DNA of 64,000 nucleotides from Chromobacterium subtsugae. GTDB lineage: Bacteria > Pseudomonadota > Gammaproteobacteria > Burkholderiales > Chromobacteriaceae. How positions within the stretch are numbered: position 1 is the first letter of the stretch; every line of letters begins with the position of its first letter. Under the pieces are notes generated by a model. The model ran no database searches and was not told where the DNA came from. It saw only the letters and a list, made by a program, of their open reading frames with translations. Where the stretch lies: positions 1-64,000 of the forward strand of contig NZ_JYKA01000021.1 in NCBI RefSeq assembly GCF_001676875.1, given 5' to 3'. Below are positions 58,601-64,000 of the stretch, piece by piece. The position numbers were made by a program, and so were the translations under genes.

Positions 58601-59130
58601 CGGCGCTCCTTGTACTTGGACACGCCGGCCGCCTCTTCCAGATAGGCGCGCAGCTCTTCCGGCCGCGCCTCGATGATGCGCGAGATCATGCCCTGCTCGA
58701 TCACCGCGTAGCCGCGCGCGCCGACGCCGGTGCCGAGGAACAGGTCGGTGATGTCGCGCCGCCGCACCTGCTGGTTGTTGATGTAGTAGCTGGATTCGCC
58801 CTGGCGGGTCAGCACCCGCTTGATCGCCACTTCGGCGTACTGGCCCCAGGGGCCGGTCAACTGGCCGTCGGCGTTGTCGAACACCAGCTCGACCGACGCC
58901 CGCGACACCGGCTTGCGAGTGGACGAGCCGTTGAAGATCACGTCCTGCATCGACTCGCCGCGCAACTGCTTGGCGGACGATTCGCCCAATACCCAGCGCA
59001 CGGCGTCGATCACATTGGACTTGCCGCAGCCGTTGGGGCCGATCACCGCCACCAGTTGGCCCGGCACCGCGATGCTGGTGGGGTCGACAAATGACTTGAA
59101 ACCGGCAAGCTTGATATGGGTCAGGCGCAA
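55642..59130 (-). CDS. smc: Chromosome segregation protein SMC
   Basis: A 1162-residue SMC ATPase with Walker A GPNGCGKS at residues 32-39, two long coiled coils, a hinge near 510-660 (LPARSWPALLAEVKAQAPFDAALGDWLAGVYLADTLD), the signature LSGGEKALTAMSLVFSLF and Walker B FCLLDEVDAPLDD. It forms a ring with ScpA/ScpB (not here) to organise the nucleoid. It diverges from yqgE. Confidence 0.96.
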   Translation of the reverse strand: MRLTHIKLAGFKSFVDPTSIAVPGQLVAVIGPNGCGKSNVIDAVRWVLGESSAKQLRGESMQDVIFNGSSTRKPVSRASVELVFDNADGQLTGPWGQYAEVAIKRVLTRQGESSYYINNQQVRRRDITDLFLGTGVGARGYAVIEQGMISRIIEARPEELRAYLEEAAGVSKYKERRRETENRLTDTRANLERIADLQQELERQVERLSEQAEVASQYHDLKGALTHKQNLLALARREEAARNEAAARAELARIETEEAALESAATHLETEQETVRESHFAASDAVHEAQQQLFEANAQLARLEEAQRHREQSRQRLERDLAAARSERQQLADNRQQVEAELDDWLPRLEEAQLRQEEAQMALEDGADELPGAEAAFRVLDQRQSQMVAQQANLTRERDLSRQKIEHWQRGMQQLAGRDAALTRELSDLNLPEHAALEAAQQEVAKARAALDAVRARLVADEAKQADLAAEREKLDQQLAAKRTELARAEAEAAALAALLQREAAGEQLAGWLEQHGLADAPQLWQSLQIDARWQQALEAALGERLSARAAALPAGQPPAALVLVDGKRAAAAGLPARSWPALLAEVKAQAPFDAALGDWLAGVYLADTLDAALARRGELAAGECWLTPEGHRVDAASVRYHAEASGDGLMARKRQLDEASARAEAWRPEIEAMQKKRDSLLSMGNMLAEAVRGQKGSLTRLEAELNAATLEHVKLDQAARQGAARLSAIEAERQRIAEERAHADDGIAEAELMGEEAALTLEELALQLEEVRLDRLNAETGLQLARNKARDAERVLHEIKLALHSAEQKVAELSRRGRELADRDEQLQERLETLAAESETVDEAVPEEALQQALAERESREGGLAAARDRLNQLTERLRELGQRQQEANAALPALRQARSDWLLKHQEARLAMERFAEELAQAEADEAALLADLNEGVKPNALAAEIARLARALEGLGAVNLAALQELEEAKKRGEYLASQSDDLNQAMATLEEAIAKIDGETREMLQATYEAVNAKMREFFPTLFGGGRAELVLTGEDLLDAGVQIIAQPPGKKNSTIHLLSGGEKALTAMSLVFSLFSLNPAPFCLLDEVDAPLDDANTSRFCDLVKQMSERTQFLYISHNRLTMEMAEQLVGVTMQEQGVSRIVAVDIVEALKMRETA

Positions 59131-59275
59131 GACATCCTCACTGCTCGTATGTAGAGATTAAGCCAAAGCGGCATTTTATCAGGCCCGCCGCGCCAGCGGT
59201 GCGGCATGGCGGCCCCGGCCGCGCCGGCGAATTTGCGCTGGCCTGGGGCTGGGGCAGTTGTGCCATAATGGCCGT

Positions 59276-59836
59276 ATGGAACCCTTATCGCTGTGCAATC
59301 ATTTCCTGATCGCCATGCCCGGCATGGGCGATCCGCTGTTTGCCAAGTCGCTGGTCTACCTGTGCGAGCACGGCGAACACGGCGCCATGGGCCTGATCGT
59401 CAACAAGCCGTCCGGCATCGCCATGGCGCAGCTGTTCGACCAGATCGATCTGCCGCTGGACGACGAGGACACCCGCACCGGGGTGGTCTACTTCGGCGGC
59501 CCGGTGCAGCCGGACCGCGGCTTCGTGCTGCACCAACCCTCCGGCAACTGGCAGTCCAGCCTGATGGTCACCGACGACATCGCGCTGACCACCTCCAAGG
59601 ACGTGCTGGCGGCGGTGTCCGAAGGCCGCAAGCCCGAGCGGCTGCTGATCTCGCTGGGTTACGCCGGCTGGTCGGAAGGCCAGCTGGAGCAGGAAATCGC
59701 CGACAACGGCTGGCTGACGGTGCCGGCCGACCCCGCCATCATCTTCGAACTGCCCTGCGAAGCCCGCTACGACGCCGCGATGGCGCTGCTGGGCATCGAC
59801 CCCACCCTGCTGTCGTCGGAAGTCGGCCATGCCTGA
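59276..59836 (+). CDS. yqgE: YqgE/AlgH (UPF0301) protein
   Basis: A 186-residue DUF179 protein. ATG 59276 gives [45 protein letters not shown], the typical start. Also visible: [15 protein letters not shown] and the C-terminal [13 protein letters not shown]. Molecular role unknown, but it is commonly coupled to ruvX, whose start it overlaps by 8 bp. Confidence 0.95.
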   Translation: MEPLSLCNHFLIAMPGMGDPLFAKSLVYLCEHGEHGAMGLIVNKPSGIAMAQLFDQIDLPLDDEDTRTGVVYFGGPVQPDRGFVLHQPSGNWQSSLMVTDDIALTTSKDVLAAVSEGRKPERLLISLGYAGWSEGQLEQEIADNGWLTVPADPAIIFELPCEARYDAAMALLGIDPTLLSSEVGHA

Positions 59837-60260
59837 AGGTTGCGTGCTGGCTTTTGATTTCGGCGAGCGCCGCATCGGCGTCGCCGTCGGCGACGCGATG
59901 CTGGGCATCCCCCACCCGCTGGCTACCATAGACACCGCCGTCACCGACGAGCGCTTCGCCGCCATCGGCAAACTGATAGGCGAATGGCAGCCGGCTCAGT
60001 TGGTGGTGGGCCTGCCCATGCACCCGGACGGCGTCGAACACGAAATGAGCGCGCTGGCGCGCCGCTTCGCCAACCGGCTCAAAGGCCGCTTCGGCCTGCC
60101 GGTATGGCTGGTGGACGAGCGCTATACCTCGGTGATCGCCGAGCAGCTGCTGGAAGAGGCCGGCGTCAAGAAAGGACGCAAGCAAAAACCGGCGCTGGAC
60201 CAGGTGGCCGCGCAGGCCATCCTCGCCGGCTGGTTCGAGCAGCCGGGCACCGCAGTTTGA
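59829..60260 (+). CDS. ruvX: RuvX/YqgF RNase H-fold nuclease
   Basis: A 143-residue YqgF/RuvX protein, implicated in 16S rRNA 5' maturation and proposed as a Holliday junction resolvase. It has the N-terminal acidic motif [26 protein letters not shown] and [15 protein letters not shown]. It overlaps yqgE by 8 bp and its stop overlaps the next start. Confidence 0.95.
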   Translation: MPEGCVLAFDFGERRIGVAVGDAMLGIPHPLATIDTAVTDERFAAIGKLIGEWQPAQLVVGLPMHPDGVEHEMSALARRFANRLKGRFGLPVWLVDERYTSVIAEQLLEEAGVKKGRKQKPALDQVAAQAILAGWFEQPGTAV

Positions 60261-60718
60261 TGCCGGCCAGGCTCTTCGCCCTGCTGCTGCTCGCCGCCAG
60301 CGTCGCCGGCTTCTGCTGGTTGTGGCGCCAGGCGCAGCTGGCCAACGCGGCGCGCGATTGGCCGATCGCGGCCGGCGTCGTGGAGCGCAGCGCGGTGGAA
60401 TGGCGGCAGCGCCGCGGCGGCGACAACAGCGATCAGCGCGAGTACCGCGCCGACGTCGTCTACCGCTACCAGGCCGGCGGCCAGCACTACCGCGCCGGCA
60501 ATATCCGCATCCCCGACGCCGGCTTCGGCGGCAGCCAGACGCTGGCCCAGGATACCGTCAGCCGCTATCCCGCCGGCGCGGCGGTGCAGGTGCGCTACAA
60601 CCCCGCCAAACCGCAGCAAGCCTGCCTGGAGACCGGCGCGCACTGGAGCCTGAGCGCCGGCCAGTTGCTGATGCTGCTGTTCGCCGCCGCCGGCGTCGCC
60701 CTGCTGCTCCGCCGCTGA
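60260..60718 (+). CDS. DUF3592 membrane protein
   Basis: A 152-residue protein with an N-terminal membrane segment (LFALLLLAASVAGFCWLW), a beta-rich middle typical of DUF3592 (ADVVYRYQAGGQHYRAGNIRI, VQVRYNPAKPQQACLE) and a C-terminal membrane segment (LLMLLFAAAGVALLL). Its ATG overlaps the ruvX stop by one base, so it is translated from the yqgE-ruvX transcript. Function unknown. Confidence 0.78.
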   Translation: MPARLFALLLLAASVAGFCWLWRQAQLANAARDWPIAAGVVERSAVEWRQRRGGDNSDQREYRADVVYRYQAGGQHYRAGNIRIPDAGFGGSQTLAQDTVSRYPAGAAVQVRYNPAKPQQACLETGAHWSLSAGQLLMLLFAAAGVALLLRR

Positions 60719-60861
60719 GCCCTTCGCCACCGGGCGCCCGGTTCCCCTGCCAGAGAATCTCCGCAAGCCATTGTTTTGTTAGAAGCTATTAAGCGCCATT
60801 GAGTCGGGCCGGCAAACTGGCGATACTGATAGCGATGGCAGATTCAGCGGAGGGCCCCGCC

Positions 60862-61302
60862 ATGAGCATCAGTCAAACCACGCAGATTTCACTGGCGAGC
60901 GCCGCCTTGCTCAACGGCGGCACCGTGCCGTCGCCGGTGGTGCAAAACGGCAACGCCACGCAGGCGCTGGCCGCCCAGGCGGCCCAGCTGTCGCAGGAGT
61001 CCAGCGTGGTGACGCTGCTGGGCGGCGGCGACAGCAGCGGCGCCACCTACGACCCCGCCGGCATGCTCAACGGCTTCGCCACCGCCGGCGTGCTGCAAGG
61101 CAGCGCGCTGAGCCCGAGCAGCGGCGAAAGCGCGCAGGACAGCACCGATCAGCAGGTGCTGGACCAAACGCTGGGCGTCAGCGGCGCCGCATCGTCCGGC
61201 CTCAACGGCAACTGGGCGACGGTGCTGCAAAGCAATCCGGCGCTGGCCGGCCAGGCGGTGGCGGACAGCACCAACGGCAATATCGTCGACACCCTGGCCT
61301 AG
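60862..61302 (+). CDS. Orphan low-complexity protein (146 aa)
   Basis: Unrecognised 146-residue protein, ATG 60862 with GGAGGG upstream. It is rich in Ala, Gly, Ser, Gln and Asn (SISQTTQISLASAALLNGG, NATQALAAQAAQLSQESSVV, SDQQVLDQTLGVSG-like segments). It has no Cys, signal peptide or membrane span. The composition recalls proteins exported by flagellar or type III systems and the SGNL-repeat protein at 6191; this is only suggestive. Confidence 0.6.
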   Translation: MSISQTTQISLASAALLNGGTVPSPVVQNGNATQALAAQAAQLSQESSVVTLLGGGDSSGATYDPAGMLNGFATAGVLQGSALSPSSGESAQDSTDQQVLDQTLGVSGAASSGLNGNWATVLQSNPALAGQAVADSTNGNIVDTLA

Positions 61303-61312
61303 CGCCGGCCAT

Positions 61313-61342
61313 GAAAAAAGCCCGGAATGCTCCGGGCTTTTT
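61313..61342. terminator. Bidirectional terminator after the orphan gene
   Basis: A stem AGCCCGGA/TCCGGGCT (61319-61338) with A6 on the left and TTTTT on the right. It serves both the orphan gene and the convergent ylqF gene. Confidence 0.88.
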
Positions 61343-61350
61343 CGCGGGCC

Positions 61351-62286
61351 TCAGCGGCTGCCCTGCTTGCGGCTTTCCTTCTCTTTCAGCTTTTCCTCGC
61401 GCAGGATCGCGCGCTCGGCGGCGATGGCCTTCGCGCGCTTTTCCCACGCCAGCCATTCATCCGGGCGCTCCAGCGTGATGCGGCCGACCTGGCCGTCGCG
61501 GAAGTCGGTCAGCACGATCTCCGCCGCCTTCTGCATATTGATGCGGCCGCCGGACAGCACCGCGCCGCGCTTCCTGCCTATCATTTCCAGCACCTGCCAG
61601 TCCTGCCGGCCCTCCACGTCGTCCAGCTTGTAGCGCGCGCTCAATTCCGGCGCGTAATGGACCAGCAGATACTTCAGCAGCTCCAGCGTCACCTCTTCCT
61701 CGTCCATCGCGTTGCGGCCCACCGCGCCGCTGGCGGCCAAATTGTAGCCGCCCTCCTCCACCTCGATCTTCGGCCACAGCATGCCGGGGGTGTCGAACAG
61801 TTCGAAGTCGTCGGCCAGGATGATGCGCTGCTCGTTCTTGGTGACGCCCGGCATATTACCGGTCTTGGCGATCTTGCGGCTGGACATGCTGTTGATCAGC
61901 GTGGATTTCCCTACGTTGGGAATGCCGCAGATCAGCACCCTGAGCGGCTTTTCCAGGCCGCCGCGGTTGGGCGCCAGCTCGCGGCAGGCCGCCACCAGCT
62001 TCTGCGCCGGCGCGCGCTCGCCGGCGTCCATGCCCAGCGCCTGGGTATGGGGCTTGGCGTTGTACCAGGCCAGCCACTGCTGGGTGATGGCCGGGTCGGC
62101 CAGGTCCTGCTTGTTCAAGATCATCAGCCGCGGCTTGCCCTTCGCCATGCGGGCCAGCATCGGATTGGCGCTGGAAGCCGGCAGGCGGGCGTCCAGCAGC
62201 TCGATCACGACATCGATTTCTTTCAGGCGCTCGGTAATATCCTTGCGCGCCTTGTTCATATGGCCGGGGAACCATTGGATTGCCAT
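61351..62286 (-). CDS. rbgA: Ribosome biogenesis GTPase YlqF/RbgA
   Basis: A 311-residue circularly permuted GTPase for 50S subunit assembly. ATG 62286 (MAIQWFPGHMNKARKDI) is the family start. The G motifs appear in permuted order: NKQD (G4) near residue 60, then GIPNVGKSTLIN (G1) near 122, then DTPGM (G3) near 170. The C-terminal tail is Lys/Glu-rich. Confidence 0.94.
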   Translation of the reverse strand: MAIQWFPGHMNKARKDITERLKEIDVVIELLDARLPASSANPMLARMAKGKPRLMILNKQDLADPAITQQWLAWYNAKPHTQALGMDAGERAPAQKLVAACRELAPNRGGLEKPLRVLICGIPNVGKSTLINSMSSRKIAKTGNMPGVTKNEQRIILADDFELFDTPGMLWPKIEVEEGGYNLAASGAVGRNAMDEEEVTLELLKYLLVHYAPELSARYKLDDVEGRQDWQVLEMIGRKRGAVLSGGRINMQKAAEIVLTDFRDGQVGRITLERPDEWLAWEKRAKAIAAERAILREEKLKEKESRKQGSR

Positions 62287-62288
62287 TG

Positions 62289-62501
62289 TCAACGCTTTCT
62301 AATCGGGTCCAGCAGATAAGTCAGACCATTGTGGTCGAGTTCTTGCATCAGTTGCAGCAGCCGGCCGATCTCGCCGGGCGGAAAGCCTTCGCGGGCGAAC
62401 CAGTTCAGGTAGTTGCCCGGCAGTTCGCAAATCAGGGTGCCCTTGTGCTTGCCGAAAGGCATGACGCGGGTGGTGAGGCTGAGCAGGTCTTCGGCTTGCA
62501 T
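62289..62501 (-). CDS. DUF3820 family small protein
   Basis: A 70-residue protein matching the DUF3820 family (also called putative quorum-sensing-regulated virulence factor): MPFGKHKGTLICELPGNYLNWF. ATG 62501 is inside a longer spurious frame. It ends 2 bp before ylqF starts, so the two are likely co-transcribed. Function unproved. Confidence 0.85.
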   Translation of the reverse strand: MQAEDLLSLTTRVMPFGKHKGTLICELPGNYLNWFAREGFPPGEIGRLLQLMQELDHNGLTYLLDPIRKR

Positions 62502-62685
62502 GATGGCAGGTATAGATTGAGGCTGGGCATTGTGCCAAAGCCGGCCAGCGCCGGCCAGGCTTGATATGGCGCAATCACGCAGCGGGTTTCGCTTTGGGCC
62601 GGCGCGGCGGCGATTTAGCATGTCGGCGCGACACCTGCGGCCGGCGCTGGTCCGGCCAGGCTTTTCGGTTCGCGCAGAGCCGTTT

Positions 62686-62709
62686 GCGGGCGCTTCGGCG
62701 CCCGCCTTT
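62686..62709. terminator. UUCG-loop hairpin after the membrane protein gene
   Basis: A perfect 8-bp GCGGGCGC/GCGCCCGC stem with a TTCG loop (62686-62705), then CTTTT on the plus strand. It lies next to the stop of the 114-residue gene; on the minus strand it lacks a T tract, so its direction is unclear. Confidence 0.5.
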
Positions 62710-63054
62710 TCACGGCTGCGGCATGGGCTTGCGGTCGTTGAAATACAGGAAGCCCTTCACCACGCGGTAGATGTACCAAACCCACACCGCGAACAGCACT
62801 ACGCCGCCCACCAACAGCCACAGCGTGGCGAAGCCGACGACATAGCCGAGCAGGGCCAGCCAGAAGGTGCGGATCTGCCATTCGAAATGGCTTTCGTACA
62901 AGGTGCCGCGCACATCGTCGCGCTTCACGTAGTTGATGATCACGCCGACCAGCGCGGTGACGCCGACCAGCAGGCTGACCGCCTGCAGGATGTACACCGC
63001 CAGCGTCAGATTGTTCAGCTTGCGTTCGCCTTCGTCGTGCAGCTCCAGCTCCAT
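62710..63054 (-). CDS. Small inner-membrane protein (DUF4870-like)
   Basis: A 114-residue protein with three or four membrane segments (LAVYILQAVSLLVGVTALVGVII, TFWLALLGYVVGFATLWLLVGGVVLFAVWVWYIYRV). The loop YVKRDDVRGTLYESHFEWQIRTF is the conserved piece in DUF4870-like proteins. Function unknown. It follows the hypothetical gene at 63073 on the same strand. Confidence 0.8.
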   Translation of the reverse strand: MELELHDEGERKLNNLTLAVYILQAVSLLVGVTALVGVIINYVKRDDVRGTLYESHFEWQIRTFWLALLGYVVGFATLWLLVGGVVLFAVWVWYIYRVVKGFLYFNDRKPMPQP

Positions 63055-63072
63055 GCATCTTCTCCCGCGGGG

Positions 63073-63654
63073 TTAGCAATTCAGCAATTTTTCGAAACGC
63101 CCGGCCAGGCCGGCGCGCGCGCGGCGGCTGGCGTCCAGCGCCGCGGCGACGCCGCGGCCGGCGCCAGGCTGAGCCGGCCGCGGGCTCCAGCCCTGCAAAC
63201 CGCCTTCGCCGCGGCCCCCGGACAGCAAGACCGGCAGCGCCGGCCGCCACGCCAGGCCGGCAGCCGCCGCCAGCTCCGCCGCGCGGCGGTTGGCGTCATC
63301 CAGCGCCGCCAGCTCGTCCAGCCCCAGCGCCACCTGCCGCCATTCCAGCAGCAGAATGCGCGCCGCCAACCAATCGGCCGGTTCGGCCAGGCGCGGCGGC
63401 AGGCCCTGCGCCGGCAAGCCGCGCCGCAGCGCCAGGCGCAAGGCCAGCAGGCGGATTTCCGGCAGCATGGACTCCAGCAGCGGCGCGCCGCCATCGCAAG
63501 CCGCCAGCCAGGAAGACAACTGCCCGGCCGGCGGCCCGGAGCGATAAGCCAGCCACTCGCCGTCGGTCACCAGGGCGACCGGGTACAGCGTGGACTCCGC
63601 CATCGTGGCGGCCTGGCTGCGGGCAAGGGAAAAGGCGTCTCTGACTTCGTTCAT
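63073..63654 (-). CDS. Hypothetical 193-aa protein
   Basis: I do not recognise it. ATG 63654 (MNEVRDAFSLARSQAATMAESTLYPVALVTDGEW) has GGAGACACC upstream. It is Leu/Ala/Arg-rich and soluble, with a region like regulators of small signalling modules (LALRRGLPAQGLPPRLAEPADWLAARILLLEWRQVALGLDEL). The C-terminal ~50 residues are Ala/Arg/Gly-rich and low complexity. Upstream partner of the 114-residue membrane protein gene (18-bp gap). Confidence 0.6.
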   Translation of the reverse strand: MNEVRDAFSLARSQAATMAESTLYPVALVTDGEWLAYRSGPPAGQLSSWLAACDGGAPLLESMLPEIRLLALRLALRRGLPAQGLPPRLAEPADWLAARILLLEWRQVALGLDELAALDDANRRAAELAAAAGLAWRPALPVLLSGGRGEGGLQGWSPRPAQPGAGRGVAAALDASRRARAGLAGRFEKLLNC

Positions 63655-64000
63655 GGCAGGTGTCTCCGGATCGGGAACGGTGCGGTCGGACCGGAGAACA
63701 TTCGCTTCTTGCAAGATCAAAAAAACAAATGCCACCGGTAACCGGCGGCATTTGTCGGGAATGTGCTCGCAGACCTCGTCGTCTTGGCCAAGCCTATCCC
63801 TGGCGCCGCCAGGATGAGCGGTACCAATAGGAATAGCGGTGGAAAAGGACGGCATTTCGGTCAGTCATGCCCAGCATGCTGCCAATGATGGCCGCCGCCG
63901 TCAAGCCATAGTTCCGGCGGCGGGGCGCGGCAACAAGCTGATCCCGCAAGAAAAAACCGGGCCGTCCTCGCGGAGCGGCCCGGTTTCGCGGCGCGGCGCG
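63655..64000. other. Gene-free end of the window with two hairpins
   Basis: No credible gene in these 346 bases. A hairpin sits near 63730-63752 (GCCACCGGTAACCGGCGGC). A stronger one near 63951-63989 (AACCGGGCCG...CGGCCCGGTTT) has A-rich and T-rich flanks, which suggests a terminator for a gene beyond the right edge. Confidence 0.55.

Overview
The window is GC-rich, densely coded DNA from a motile Gram-negative betaproteobacterium. It most likely comes from Chromobacterium or a close relative in the Neisseriales. This rests on a HemP-led heme operon with the gene order of the described Chromobacterium violaceum chuPRSTUV locus, the flagellar gene order, and a Neisseriales-like smc/zipA/ligA neighbourhood. 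The genus call is recognition from memory, not a database result. No tRNA, rRNA, CRISPR array or intact insertion sequence was seen.

Layout. 1-5.0 kb: the end of a lysine/alanine-rich histone H1-like protein, a secreted trypsin-like protease, RNase PH with a PP2C phosphatase/Ser-Thr kinase pair, and divergent yicC. 5.0-5.9 kb: a small decayed insertion carrying a phage-type helix-turn-helix fragment, bracketed by two diverged copies of the yicC 3' end and terminator. 6-10.4 kb: an orphan repeat protein with a possible sigma-28 promoter, a B12-binding radical SAM enzyme, an HU-type protein and a tartronate semialdehyde reductase-like enzyme. 10.4-16.9 kb: a flagellar filament block, all on the minus strand: two tandem flagellins, flaG, fliD, fliS, fliT, a DUF2802 gene, a FliK-like gene and a truncated FlhB homologue.

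17.1-38.3 kb: an all-minus-strand glycan island directly upstream of the flagellins. Its sugar genes, in transcription order, are rfbF, rfbG, rfbH, a NeuB-like/cupin fusion, an acetolactate-synthase-like TPP enzyme, a sugar C-methyltransferase-like protein, a Nudix hydrolase, a radical SAM enzyme, an unrecognised 268-residue protein and an SDR that lacks its catalytic tyrosine. Two very large multidomain glycosyltransferases follow, with a second B12/radical SAM enzyme between them. Together these look like a pathway for an unusual CDP-linked or branched sugar that is attached to flagellin. The product cannot be read from sequence; this is the best candidate here for an undescribed system.

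38.7-45.8 kb: methylthioinosine phosphorylase, then a Fur-box-controlled heme uptake operon (chuP to chuV). 45.8-59.1 kb: hpt, galU, a TPR-glycosyltransferase, ligA and zipA. A marR/tonB/narK group lies between zipA and smc. 59.2-64 kb: yqgE, ruvX, a DUF3592 protein, an orphan low-complexity protein, the ribosome-assembly GTPase rbgA/ylqF, a DUF3820 protein, a small membrane protein and a hypothetical protein.

Start codons were re-chosen from ribosome binding sites, overlaps and family N-termini; many of the longest open frames run upstream of the true start.
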